From an uncultured Pseudokineococcus sp. (GTDB lineage Bacteria > Actinomycetota > Actinomycetes > Actinomycetales > Quadrisphaeraceae), in assembly GCF_947495735.1 (NCBI RefSeq), contig NZ_CANMAA010000010.1, positions 1 through 64,000 on the forward strand: 64,000 bases of DNA, given 5' to 3'. The translations under genes were made by a program, and so were the position numbers. Below are positions 52,325 through 61,243 of this stretch, piece by piece; within the stretch, counting starts at the first letter, position 1, and every line of letters begins with the position of its first letter. Under the pieces are notes generated by a model. The model was not told the origin of the DNA. It searched no databases and saw only the letters and a program-made list of their open reading frames with translations.

Positions 52325-55051
52325 ATGGGACGACGACGTCTGGGAGCCGGGGCCCTCGCCCTCGGCGTGCTCGCACCGATGGGCGTGGTGCTCGCGCCCG
52401 CCGCCGGCGCCGAGCCGGCCCTGGTCCACGAGACGAGCTTCGAGGACGGCCCGGCCGACTGGTTCGGCCGCGGCACCGCCGAGGTCGCCGTCAGCACGGC
52501 GCAGGCGCGGACGGGCGAGCACAGCCTCCTCACGACCGGCAGGACGGCGGCGTGGCACGGCCCCGCCCTCGACGGCCTGGACCTCATGCCCCCCGGGACG
52601 TACGAGGTCGAGGCCTGGGTCCGGCTCGCCGAGGGGTCGGGCGAGGACGCCGTCTCGCTGAGCGTGGCGCGCACGCCGCAGGGCGGCGCCGCGGCCTTCG
52701 ACTCGATCGCCCACCAGGTGGCCGTCACCGACAGCGGCTGGACGCGGGTCGGCGGCTCCTACGAGCACGGCACGGCGAGCAGCCAGCTCGAGCTGCACCT
52801 CGAGAGCCCCGACCCGACCCAGGCGTACTACCTCGACGACGTCCGGGTCGTCGGCGAGGCCGCACCGCCCGCCGAGAGCTCCCGCAGCGACCTGCGCACC
52901 GACTTCGAGAGCGGCCTGCAGGGCTGGGGCCCGCGCGGCGCCGCCCGGGTCGCGCTGACGACCGACGACGCCCACGAGGGCGCGACGAGCCTGCTCGCGA
53001 CGAAGCGCGAGCAGAGCTGGCAGGGCCCGACGCTGGACGTCACGAGCGCGCTGGCCGTCGGCCAGACCGTCGAGGTCTCGCTGTGGGTGCGGCTGGCCCC
53101 CGGCGAGGCGCCCACGGCGCTCAACGCCTCGATCCAGCGCGACCGCGGCACGACGACGGGCTACGACGACGTGGCCGGCGCCAGCGGCGTCGTCACCGCC
53201 GACGCGTGGACGCAGCTGCGGGGCACGTACACCCTCGGCACGCCGGTCGACCGCGCGACGCTCTACGTCGAGGGCGCCGCGGGCGTCGACTTCCTGCTCG
53301 ACGACGTCGCCGTGCTGGGCGCCACCGAGACCCCGGTCCAGGACGTCCCGGGCCTGGCGGACGTGCTCGGCGCGGACGGCGTCGAGCACGTCGGCGTCGC
53401 CGTCGACCAGCGCGAGACCGTCGGCCGCTCCGCGGAGCTCATCCGCCGCCACTACGACGCCATCACGCCGGAGAACGACGGCAAGCCGGCCGAGATCCAG
53501 CCCGTCGAGGGCCAGTTCACCTTCGAGGACCTCGACCGCCTGCTCGACTTCGCCGACGAGAACGACGTCGAGGTCTACGGCCACGTGCTGGTCTGGCACT
53601 CCCAGACGCCCGCGTGGTTCTTCCTGGACGGCGACCGCCCGCTGACGTCCAGCCCGGAGGACCAGGCGCTGCTGCGCTCGCGCATGGAGGCCCACGTCCG
53701 GGCGATCGCCGAGCACGTCGACGCCCGCTACCCCGACGGCGACAGCCCGATCTGGGCCATGGACGTCGTCAACGAGGTCATCGCCGACGGGCCGAACGGC
53801 AACCCGCACGACATGCGCGACAGCCGCTGGTTCCAGGTGCTCGGCGAGGGCTTCGTGGACGAGGCGTTCCGCCTGGCCGACCAGCACTTCCCCGGCGTCG
53901 AGCTGTTCATCAACGACTACAACACCGAGATGCCGTCCAAGCGCGAGGACTACCTCTCGCTCATCAGCGCCCTCCAGGAGCGCGGCGTGCCGATCGACGG
54001 CGTCGGGCACCAGGCGCACGTGGACTTCGCCCGGCCCGTGGAGTGGCTCGACGAGTCCATGGACGCCGTCACCGAGCTGGACCCGACGCTGCTGCAGGCG
54101 GTCACGGAGCTGGACGTCAACTCCTCCACCGAGAACCGCGGCGCGGACGTCGGCAGCAGCGGCACGTACATCGCGGCGACGGACGACCTCGACGCGGCGG
54201 CCGCCGAGATCGGCTACTACTACCGCGACCTGTTCGCCATGCTGCGCACCCACAGCGACTCGCTCGAGTCGGTGACGTTCTGGGGCATCAGCAACGCGCG
54301 GACCTGGCTGCGCACCTGGCCGAACCCCCGTCCTTGGGAGCAGCCGCTGCCCTTCGACGACGACCTGCAGGTGACGCCCGCGTACTGGGGGATCGTCGAC
54401 CCGTCGCAGCTGCCGCCGCGGCCGGCGGACTTCCTGCCGCCGCGCTTCGCCGGCACCGAGCGGGTGGAGGTCGTGGCGACCGACCCCGACGGCACGCCCG
54501 TGGACTACGCCCTGCCCGAGGCCCGCGACACCCGCGACGGCGTCGTGACGCCCACGTGCGCGCCCGCCCCGGGCTCGCTCTTCCCGGTCGGCACCACGCA
54601 GGTCACCTGCACGGCCACCGACAGCGCGGGCAGCACGACGGCGCCGACCACCTTCGACGTCGTCGTCACCGCCCCGGCGACGCAGGCGCAGCTGCGGTCC
54701 GAGCTGCGGCGCGACGTCGTCCGGGCGCGCGTCGGATCGACCGTCACGGTCCCCGGCGCGCTGGTCAACGCCGGCGCCGGGAGGCTCGAGGGCGAGAGCT
54801 ACGCCCAGTCGTGCGCGCAGACGAACGCCGGCGAGGACGGCGCCGGGGCCGCGACCCTGGCGCCCGCGGCCGGCACGGCCGAGCGCGTCGCCCGCCGCGA
54901 CTACGGCGCCGGCGACGGGACGGCGCTCGTGCTGCGCGGCACCGCCGCCGCCGCGGGCGAGGTCGAGCTGACCTGCACGCTGACCATGCAGGACGAGTGG
55001 GGCACCGAGCTCTCGACCACCACCGACGTGGTGGTCGACGTCCGGGGCTGA
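52325..55051 (+). CDS. Multidomain secreted endo-1,4-beta-xylanase, GH10
   Basis: The protein has 908 residues: a signal peptide (1-28), two CBM4/9-type carbohydrate-binding modules (about 32-178 and 185-345), and a GH10 barrel (about 350-690) with the acid/base Glu in DVVNEVIADG (residue 484) and nucleophile Glu in VTELDVNS (residue 595). HVLVWHSQTPAWFF and FINDYNTE are further GH10 motifs. A HYR-like module follows (about 700-790) with paired cysteines, then a final beta-rich domain. It cleaves xylan outside the cell. AGGAGG precedes ATG 52325. The operator-like palindrome upstream suggests xylan-responsive repression. Confidence 0.94.
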   Translation: MGRRRLGAGALALGVLAPMGVVLAPAAGAEPALVHETSFEDGPADWFGRGTAEVAVSTAQARTGEHSLLTTGRTAAWHGPALDGLDLMPPGTYEVEAWVRLAEGSGEDAVSLSVARTPQGGAAAFDSIAHQVAVTDSGWTRVGGSYEHGTASSQLELHLESPDPTQAYYLDDVRVVGEAAPPAESSRSDLRTDFESGLQGWGPRGAARVALTTDDAHEGATSLLATKREQSWQGPTLDVTSALAVGQTVEVSLWVRLAPGEAPTALNASIQRDRGTTTGYDDVAGASGVVTADAWTQLRGTYTLGTPVDRATLYVEGAAGVDFLLDDVAVLGATETPVQDVPGLADVLGADGVEHVGVAVDQRETVGRSAELIRRHYDAITPENDGKPAEIQPVEGQFTFEDLDRLLDFADENDVEVYGHVLVWHSQTPAWFFLDGDRPLTSSPEDQALLRSRMEAHVRAIAEHVDARYPDGDSPIWAMDVVNEVIADGPNGNPHDMRDSRWFQVLGEGFVDEAFRLADQHFPGVELFINDYNTEMPSKREDYLSLISALQERGVPIDGVGHQAHVDFARPVEWLDESMDAVTELDPTLLQAVTELDVNSSTENRGADVGSSGTYIAATDDLDAAAAEIGYYYRDLFAMLRTHSDSLESVTFWGISNARTWLRTWPNPRPWEQPLPFDDDLQVTPAYWGIVDPSQLPPRPADFLPPRFAGTERVEVVATDPDGTPVDYALPEARDTRDGVVTPTCAPAPGSLFPVGTTQVTCTATDSAGSTTAPTTFDVVVTAPATQAQLRSELRRDVVRARVGSTVTVPGALVNAGAGRLEGESYAQSCAQTNAGEDGAGAATLAPAAGTAERVARRDYGAGDGTALVLRGTAAAAGEVELTCTLTMQDEWGTELSTTTDVVVDVRG

Positions 55052-55074
55052 CGCCGCCGAGCGCGACCCGCGAC

Positions 55075-55113
55075 GGGGCCCCGCAGCACGCCGGGAGGCG
55101 GCTGCGGGGCCCC
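55075..55113 (+). terminator. Hairpin terminator after the xylanase gene
   Basis: A perfect 12-bp stem (55075-55086 with 55102-55113) with a 15-base loop lies 24 bases after the stop codon. Confidence 0.7.
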
Positions 55114-55184
55114 GCCTCGTCCTGGACGGGGCAGACCGGAGTGGCCTGCCCCGCCGCGGGGCCCGCCTGGTCCATGCTGCGGCC

Positions 55185-56990
55185 GTGGACGAGCGGTACC
55201 TCCCCATCGAGGAGCACGGGATCATCGGCGACCTGCGGACGGTCGCCCTGGTCGGGACGAACGGCACGATCGACTGGTACTGCCCGTCGCGGTTCGACGC
55301 GCCGTCCCTGTTCGCCTCGCTGCTGGACGCCGACCGCGGGGGGTTCTTCCGCCTCGCCGCCCGCGCGAGCACGCGCCCGAAGCAGCTCTACATGCCAGAC
55401 ACGAACATCCTGCTGACGCGCTACCTGACGCGTGACTCCGTCGGCGAGGTCGTCGACTTCATGGTCCCCGAGACCAGCGACGTCGCCGCCGGGCGCGACC
55501 TCATCGTCCGCCAGGCCTCCTCGGTGCGCGGCAGCACGAGCTTCGAGCTGGTCTGCCGCCCGGCCTTCGACTACGGCCGCGTGGCCCACGAGGTCCGGCT
55601 CGTCGACGGCGTCGGCGCCGCGTTCACCTCCTCCGCCGGCGAGTGCGTCCTGCGCACGTCCGCCCCGCTGCGGGTCACCGACGACGGGAAGGGCGTCGAG
55701 GCGACGTTCGTCGTCGAGGAGGGCGAGCAGGTCGACGTCGTCCTCGAGTGGCGCGGGGTCGTCCGCCCGCTCGTCATCGGCGAGACCGACGACCTGTTCA
55801 CCCGCACCAGCGAGTACTGGCAGCGCTGGGTCTCCGGGTCGCGCTACACCGGCCGCTGGCGCGAGATGGTGCAGCGCTCGGCGCTGACCCTGAAGCTGCT
55901 CGTCTACCACCCCACCGGCGCGCTGGTGGCGGCTCCGACGACGTCCCTGCCCGAGCAGCTGGGCGGCGCGCGCAACTGGGACTACCGCTACGCGTGGCTG
56001 CGCGACGCCGCCTTCACCGTCTACGGGCTCATGCGCCTGGGGTTCCTCGACGAGGCCGCCGCCTTCATGGAGTGGATCCAGAAGCGGTGCGAGGAGGCCT
56101 CCGTCGAGCGCGACGTCATGATCATGTACGGGGTCGACGGCAGCGAGGACCTGCCCGAGACCGTGCTCGAGCACTTCGAGGGCTACCGCGGCTCGCGCCC
56201 CGTCCGCATCGGCAACTCCGCCGTCGGCCAGCGCCAGCTGGACGTCTACGGCGAGGTCATGGACTCGGTCTACCTCTACAACCGCGAGGTGCCGATCAGC
56301 TACGACCTCTGGACGACCCTCGGCAAGCGCCTCGACTGGCTCGCGGACCACTGGCAGGAGCCCGACGAGGGCGTCTGGGAGGTGCGCGGCCCCCGCCAGC
56401 GCTTCACGTACTCGGCGCTGATGACGTGGGTGGCCTACGACCGGGCCCTGCGCGTGGCCCGCGACCGCGGGCTGCCGGCCCCCACCGAGAAGTGGCGCAA
56501 GATCGCCAACAAGGCGCACCGCTTCGTCCAGGAGGACTGCTGGGACCCCGACCTGGGGGCCTACGCCATGCACCCGGGCAGCGGCCTCCTCGACGCCTCG
56601 CTCCTGGTGATGCCGCTCGTGAAGTTCGCCGGGCCCACCGACCCGCGGTTCCTGTCCACGCTCGACCGCATCGGCGAGGACCTGGTCGCCGACTCGCTCG
56701 TCTCCCGGTACGCCATCAACGGGCACGACGGCCTCGACGGCGACGAGGGCACCTTCAACCTCTGCTCGTTCTGGTACGTCGAGGCCCTCACCCGCGCCGG
56801 GCGGCTCAAGGAGGCGCGGCTGGTCTTCGAGAAGATGCTCACCTACTCCAACCACCTCGGCCTCTACGCCGAGGAGATCGGGCCCTCCGGCGAGGCGCTC
56901 GGCAACTTCCCCCAGGCGTTCACCCACCTCGCGCTGATCTCCGCCGCCGTCAACCTCGACGCGGCCCTCGACCGGCACCGGGGGCGCTGA
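55185..56990 (+). CDS. Glycoside hydrolase family 15 protein (glucoamylase/trehalase-like)
   Basis: The protein has 601 residues with no signal peptide, so it is cytoplasmic. An N-terminal beta domain begins YLPIEEHGIIGDLRTVALVGTNGTIDWYCPSRFDAPS, and the (alpha/alpha)6 barrel contains ARNWDYRYAWLRDAAFTVYGL, IMYGVDG and FNLCSFWYVEAL followed by LYAEEI, the usual GH15 acid/base region. Members hydrolyse trehalose or alpha-1,4-glucans. Which one applies here cannot be decided by eye. The start is GTG 55185. Confidence 0.9.
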   Translation: MDERYLPIEEHGIIGDLRTVALVGTNGTIDWYCPSRFDAPSLFASLLDADRGGFFRLAARASTRPKQLYMPDTNILLTRYLTRDSVGEVVDFMVPETSDVAAGRDLIVRQASSVRGSTSFELVCRPAFDYGRVAHEVRLVDGVGAAFTSSAGECVLRTSAPLRVTDDGKGVEATFVVEEGEQVDVVLEWRGVVRPLVIGETDDLFTRTSEYWQRWVSGSRYTGRWREMVQRSALTLKLLVYHPTGALVAAPTTSLPEQLGGARNWDYRYAWLRDAAFTVYGLMRLGFLDEAAAFMEWIQKRCEEASVERDVMIMYGVDGSEDLPETVLEHFEGYRGSRPVRIGNSAVGQRQLDVYGEVMDSVYLYNREVPISYDLWTTLGKRLDWLADHWQEPDEGVWEVRGPRQRFTYSALMTWVAYDRALRVARDRGLPAPTEKWRKIANKAHRFVQEDCWDPDLGAYAMHPGSGLLDASLLVMPLVKFAGPTDPRFLSTLDRIGEDLVADSLVSRYAINGHDGLDGDEGTFNLCSFWYVEALTRAGRLKEARLVFEKMLTYSNHLGLYAEEIGPSGEALGNFPQAFTHLALISAAVNLDAALDRHRGR

Positions 56991-57412
56991 GCCCGCGGGG
57001 TGGTGGCGCAGGGTGCCGTCGGCGGTGTCGTCGACGAGGAGACGGCCCCGGCGGCGCCGACGTCCCGGTGCTGGCTGTCAGCGCCCAGCGCCGTGCCCGT
57101 CTCCGTGCGGCTGGAGTCCCTCTGCGGCGGCCCCGGCGGCGCCGACCGCGCGGCCGAGGAGCTCGTCGTCGCCCCCGCCAGACGTGCCTGCCCCTCGAGG
57201 TGCCGCTGACGGGGAGCACCGAGCCGGGCGCAGCGGCCGCGACGACGTGCACCGTCACGGCGTCCGTGCCCGTGGAGGCCGCCACGGGGACGCCGTCGGC
57301 GTCCTCACCGTGCAGGAGGACGACGGGGTCGTCCAGCCGCCGCCGGCCCCGGTCGGCCCGCAGGGCGACGTCTGCGGCGCAGCGCCGGAGCAGTCGGGCC
57401 CGGGCCGACGAG
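56991..57412. other. Intergenic region, possibly a decayed gene
   Basis: No intact gene is convincing. On the minus strand a stretch around 57200-57340 reads as LDDPVVLLHGEDADGVPVAASTG-like protein with normal composition, but lacks a start, ribosome site and family. It may be a remnant. Confidence 0.35.
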
Positions 57413-57515
57413 CGACGGCCCTCAAGCGAGGGCCGTCGAGCGGGGTGCGTGCACGGGCGGGGCTCCGCGCCGTCCGTGCACGCACCGGCGCGCCTCCTGA
57501 GGAGCGGCGCGCCGG
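57413..57515. repeat. Three consecutive hairpins
   Basis: Stem 1 is 11 bp perfect (57413-57423 with 57428-57438, loop aagc). Stem 2 is 20 bases with 18 matched (57444-57463 with 57467-57486). Stem 3 is 10 bp perfect, CCGGCGCGCC with its inverse (57485-57494 with 57506-57515). Stems 2 and 3 share two bases. The cluster lies between the GH15 gene and the gene at 57571. Confidence 0.75.
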
Positions 57516-57570
57516 GGGTCCGGGGCGTCACCCGCTCAGGTCAGCGGCGCGACGTGCCGATGCGCCCGAC

Positions 57571-58764
57571 ATGACCCACCCTGCCCGCCTCGCCCCGACG
57601 TCTGCGCTCCATCCCCGGGGGTGCACCTTCTCCCCGCTGCTGGTGGCGCACGGAGCGGCGGAGTGGGCGGTGCCCACCGGGGAGGCGGCGGTCACGCTCC
57701 CGGCGGTGGACGCGCTGCCTCCCGCGACACCGGCCCCGCAGCCCTCCGAGGAGCGCCCCGACGCCGCGGCTGACGCGCTCGCGCAGGTGCCCTCGCCCCG
57801 ACGCCCCGACCCCGCGCCGGCGCTCGCCGAGCCCGAGCCCGAGCCCGAGCCGGCCCCGCGCCCGTTCGGGACGCCGGGCAGCCGGGAGCAGCGCCGCGAC
57901 CCCGAGCTCCGGCGGAGCTTCGGCGCCCTCCTGCGCGACCTCACCGGCTCGGAGATCCTCACCCAGCAGGCGGTCACGCTGCTGCGCGCCGTGGTGGACC
58001 GCTCGTCCCAGCTCCCGGGCGCCGCGCCCGACCAGGACACCGTCGCGGCGACCGCCCTGCTCGAGGACCTCGGCCGCGACCTCGCGACCGCGCAGTCGCG
58101 CCTGGAGGAGGCCGAGCGGTCGCACCAGGAGGAGCAGCTCGAGCGCGCCCTCGCCGAGCAGGCCCGCCTGGACGCCGAGCGGCAGCTGCGAGACCTCCAG
58201 CGCCGGGTCCAGCGCAGCGGCGTCGAGCTCGACGTGTGGTCCGCCGCCCCCGTCGACCAGGTCGAGGCCGTCCCGGGGTCGATGGCGGAGCTGCTGGAGC
58301 GCCTTTACCGGACGCAGCTCGAGCGCGTCGTCTTCACCGGCGACCCGGGCCGCGCGCTCGAGCTCGACGACGTCGTGCACACCGGGCTGCACGTGCAGCG
58401 CACGTGGGAGGCGCTGCTCGCCCTGCGCGACTACGCCGCCGCCAAGGCCGCGGGCACCCTGGACTCCGACGTGCAGGGCTACCTGGAGCGCACGCCCGAC
58501 GGCCTGTGCTCGTGGCCGGCGGGCCGGCACGCGCGCTGCGAGAGCGCGACCGTCCAGCACGACCCGCGCCTGCGGGCGCCCCGCGTCCTGCCCGTGCCGC
58601 CCGAGGTGGACGCCGCGGGCCGCACCCCGATGTGGGCCCACATGAAGCTGCTGAGCCTGGGGCAGACGAGCCCGCGCCTGCACTACCTGGACGACACGCG
58701 ACGCACGGGCTGCGTCTACGTCGGCTACATCGGTCGGCACCTGCCGAACACCCAGACCCGCTGA
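57571..58764 (+). CDS. Coiled-coil protein of unknown function
   Basis: This 397-residue protein has no recognised enzyme motif. The N-terminal third is Pro/Ala/Glu-rich, with a run of alternating Pro-Glu near residue 92. A charged coiled coil (about 165-220: LEDLGRDLATAQSRLEEAERSHQEEQ) follows, and the C-terminal third is compact, ending LGQTSPRLHYLDDTRRTG and GYIGRHLPNTQT. That end recurs, from memory, at the C-terminus of uncharacterised actinobacterial proteins; the family has no function I can name. The start, ATG 57571, is the best-placed one. It lies 207 bases upstream of the rhodopsin gene in the same direction. Confidence 0.75.
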   Translation: MTHPARLAPTSALHPRGCTFSPLLVAHGAAEWAVPTGEAAVTLPAVDALPPATPAPQPSEERPDAAADALAQVPSPRRPDPAPALAEPEPEPEPAPRPFGTPGSREQRRDPELRRSFGALLRDLTGSEILTQQAVTLLRAVVDRSSQLPGAAPDQDTVAATALLEDLGRDLATAQSRLEEAERSHQEEQLERALAEQARLDAERQLRDLQRRVQRSGVELDVWSAAPVDQVEAVPGSMAELLERLYRTQLERVVFTGDPGRALELDDVVHTGLHVQRTWEALLALRDYAAAKAAGTLDSDVQGYLERTPDGLCSWPAGRHARCESATVQHDPRLRAPRVLPVPPEVDAAGRTPMWAHMKLLSLGQTSPRLHYLDDTRRTGCVYVGYIGRHLPNTQTR

Positions 58765-58971
58765 GGCGGGCGCCGGCCCCTCCCGGCAGCGCCCGTGGCG
58801 CCCGTCAGATCACGCGCCGGTCACGGAGCGGTGAAGCCCTGGTCACGACTCGGCGCCGGGAGACCGCCCGGTATGCACGGTGCGTCATGACCTCCCACGC
58901 TGGGGGCACCGGTGCCGTCCTCGCGGCCGCAGCGGTGCTGCCACTGACCGCCCCGCCGGACGGAGCCCGCC

Positions 58972-59808
58972 GTGAACGTCGAGAACGAGTTCTCGTACAA
59001 CTACTTCCAGTACTCCATCGTCGACCACGTCTTCACGTTCGGGTACGCCGCCATGGCGGCGGGGCTCGTGTACTTCCTCGTCACCAGCAGCAGCTCGCTG
59101 CCGCGCTACCGCCTGTCCTCGGCGCTGTCGGCGGTGGTCATGGTGTCGGCCTTCCTCGAGCTGCTCGTGATCTCCCTGCAGTGGCAGCGCAGCTTCGTCT
59201 GGGACGGCACGGCCTTCGTGGTGGGCGACGAGCTGTTCGGCAACGGGTACCGCTACATGAACTGGTCGATCGACGTCCCGGTGCTGCTCGTGCAGATGCT
59301 CATCGTCCTCGGCGTCACGGGCGTCGCCTTCCGCCGCGGCGTCGTGCTCTTCGTCGCGGCCGGGCTGGCGATGGTCTACACCGGCTACGTCGGCCAGTAC
59401 TACGAGGTCGACCGCTCGGCGCCCTTCTGGGTGTGGGGCGCCGTCAGCACCGTCTTCTTCGCCGTCATCCTCGTGCTGGTCTGGCGCACCGTCTACGGCA
59501 ACGTCGAGCGGATGCCCGCCGAGGTCCGCCCCATGGTCAAGGCCGTCTTCTGGCTCCTGGCCATCTCCTGGATGCTCTACCCCGGCGCCTACCTCATGCC
59601 GGCCATCTGGGACTCCGCCGACGGCGTCGTCGCCCGGCAGATCACCTACACCGTCGCCGACGTGACGTCCAAGGTCGTCTACGGCGTGCTCCTCAGCGCC
59701 ATCGCCGTGCGCGTCAGCAAGCTGGAGGGCTTCGGCGCCGCCCGCGACTCGATCAGCACCATCCCCCGCGGCGGCGTCACCGACGTCGACGCCCCCGGGC
59801 GCGTCTGA
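58972..59808 (+). CDS. NDQ-motif microbial rhodopsin, probable light-driven sodium pump
   Basis: This 278-residue seven-helix rhodopsin has retinal lysine Lys234 and counterion Asp230 in ADVTSKVVYGVL. Helix C reads YRYMNWSIDVPVLLVQM, so the proton-pump D-T-D triad is replaced by Asn97, Asp101 and Gln108, with Arg94 before it. This is the N-D-Q signature of KR2 (N112, D116, Q123) with identical spacing. Asn91 matches KR2 N106, and Glu87 takes the place of KR2 D102. ILSAVVMVSAF- and WMLYPGAYLMP-type blocks are also shared. Leu105 at the colour-tuning position suggests green absorption. The start is GTG 58972 with GGAG upstream. No retinal-synthesis gene is in the window. Confidence 0.95.
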   Translation: MNVENEFSYNYFQYSIVDHVFTFGYAAMAAGLVYFLVTSSSSLPRYRLSSALSAVVMVSAFLELLVISLQWQRSFVWDGTAFVVGDELFGNGYRYMNWSIDVPVLLVQMLIVLGVTGVAFRRGVVLFVAAGLAMVYTGYVGQYYEVDRSAPFWVWGAVSTVFFAVILVLVWRTVYGNVERMPAEVRPMVKAVFWLLAISWMLYPGAYLMPAIWDSADGVVARQITYTVADVTSKVVYGVLLSAIAVRVSKLEGFGAARDSISTIPRGGVTDVDAPGRV

Positions 59809-59874
59809 CCCCGCGCGTCTGACCCAGCTCGTCCACCGGGCCGGTCCGCAGGACCGACGACCGGCGGCACCGCT

Positions 59875-59930
59875 CGAGACCGACGAAGGGCGTGGTCCCC
59901 GCACGGGGACCGCGCCCTTCGTCGGTCTCG
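59875..59930 (+). terminator. Very strong hairpin after the rhodopsin gene
   Basis: 26-base arms (59875-59900 and 59905-59930) pair at 25 positions, plus one G-U in RNA, around a 4-base loop. It starts 66 bases past the rhodopsin stop. Confidence 0.85.
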
Positions 59931-60016
59931 GCTGCTAGAACCGGTGGGGGCCGCCCGCCGGGGGAGGCCCTCGCGCCCTTCGGGCCGGCTCCACGACGAA
60001 CCGACCGGGAGGCCCC

Positions 60017-61183
60017 GTGACGAGCCCCGCCCGCATCGACGACCTCACGCTCGAGGAGCTGCGCGCACGGGGCGGCCTGAAGTGGTCGCTGTTCCCCGAC
60101 GCGATCGGCGCGTTCGTCGCCGAGACCGACTACGGCACCGCCCCGGCGGTGACCCGGGCGCTGCACGAGGCCGTCGACGCGCAGGTGCTCGGCTACCTGC
60201 CCGGCGCGCTGTCGGAGGCGATGTCGGCGGCGTGCGCGCGGTGGACGTCCGAGCGCTACGGCTGGGACGTCGCGCCCGAGCGGGTGCGCCCGCTCGGCGA
60301 CGTCATCGCCGGCCTGCAGGCGGCGGTCGAGCACTTCTCCCGGCCCGGGTCGGCCGTCGTCGTCCCCACGCCGGCGTACATGCCCTTCCTCACCGTGCCG
60401 CGCGCGATGGGCCGCGAGCAGGTCGAGCTGCCGATGGCCCGAGACGGCGACCGCTGGGTCTACGACCTGGACGCCCTCGACGCGGTGCTCGCCGCCGGCG
60501 CCGGCCTGCTCGTGCTGTGCAACCCGCACAACCCGGTCGGGCGCGTGCTGGAGCGCGCGGAGATGGCGGAGATCACCGAGGTCGTCGAGCGCCACGGGGC
60601 CCGCGTCTTCTCCGACGAGATCCACGCCCCGCTGGTCTTCCCCGGGCACCAGCACGTCCCGTACGCCTCGACCTCCGACGCCGCGGCGCGGCACACCGTC
60701 ACGGCGACGTCCGCGTCGAAGGCGTGGGGGCTGCCCGGGCTGAAGTGCGCCCAGCTGCTGCTGTCGAGCGACGCCGACGCCCGGCACTGGGCGGAGGTCG
60801 GCTCCTTCCTCGAGCACGGGGCGTCGACGCTCGGGGTCGTGGCGAGCACCGCGGCCTACGACGAGGGCGGCCCGTGGCTGGAGGAGGTCCTCGCCCACCT
60901 CGCGGGCACCCGAGCGCTGCTGGTCGACCTGGTCGCCGAGCACCTCCCGGGCGTCGAGCACGTCCCGCCGGAGGGCACCTACCTGGCGCTGCTGGACTGC
61001 CGGGCGCTGGAGCTCGAGCCCACGCCGGCGGCCTTCTTCCGCGAGCGCGCCGGCGTCGCCCTCACCGACGGCGCCGCCTGCGGCCGGGCGGCCGAGGGCT
61101 TCGTCCGCCTCACCACCGCCATGCCGCGCCCGCTGCTGGAGCGCGCCGTCCGGCAGATGGGCGAGGCCCTGCGCCGCCGGTGA
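60017..61183 (+). CDS. MalY/PatB-type PLP aminotransferase (C-S lyase)
   Basis: This 388-residue fold-type I PLP enzyme has LVLCNPHNPVGRVL, VFSDEIHAPLVF, the PLP lysine in TATSASKAWGLPGLKCA, and the C-terminal Arg in FVRLTTAMP. The layout matches PatB/MalY cystathionine beta-lyases, which cleave C-S bonds of cystathionine or cysteine conjugates. It could complement metY in sulfur amino-acid metabolism, though it is not adjacent to it. GTG 60017 has GGGAGG 4-9 bases upstream. Confidence 0.9.
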   Translation: MTSPARIDDLTLEELRARGGLKWSLFPDAIGAFVAETDYGTAPAVTRALHEAVDAQVLGYLPGALSEAMSAACARWTSERYGWDVAPERVRPLGDVIAGLQAAVEHFSRPGSAVVVPTPAYMPFLTVPRAMGREQVELPMARDGDRWVYDLDALDAVLAAGAGLLVLCNPHNPVGRVLERAEMAEITEVVERHGARVFSDEIHAPLVFPGHQHVPYASTSDAAARHTVTATSASKAWGLPGLKCAQLLLSSDADARHWAEVGSFLEHGASTLGVVASTAAYDEGGPWLEEVLAHLAGTRALLVDLVAEHLPGVEHVPPEGTYLALLDCRALELEPTPAAFFRERAGVALTDGAACGRAAEGFVRLTTAMPRPLLERAVRQMGEALRRR

Positions 61184-61243
61184 CCGGGCCCGGCGCCGAC
61201 CGGTCCCGCCCCGGTGCGGACGGGCGGGCGGGCGGACGGGCGG

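Noticed and set aside
57000-57574. Small proteins between GH15 and the coiled-coil gene
   Set aside because: The frames are fragmentary and change composition; at most a decayed remnant.
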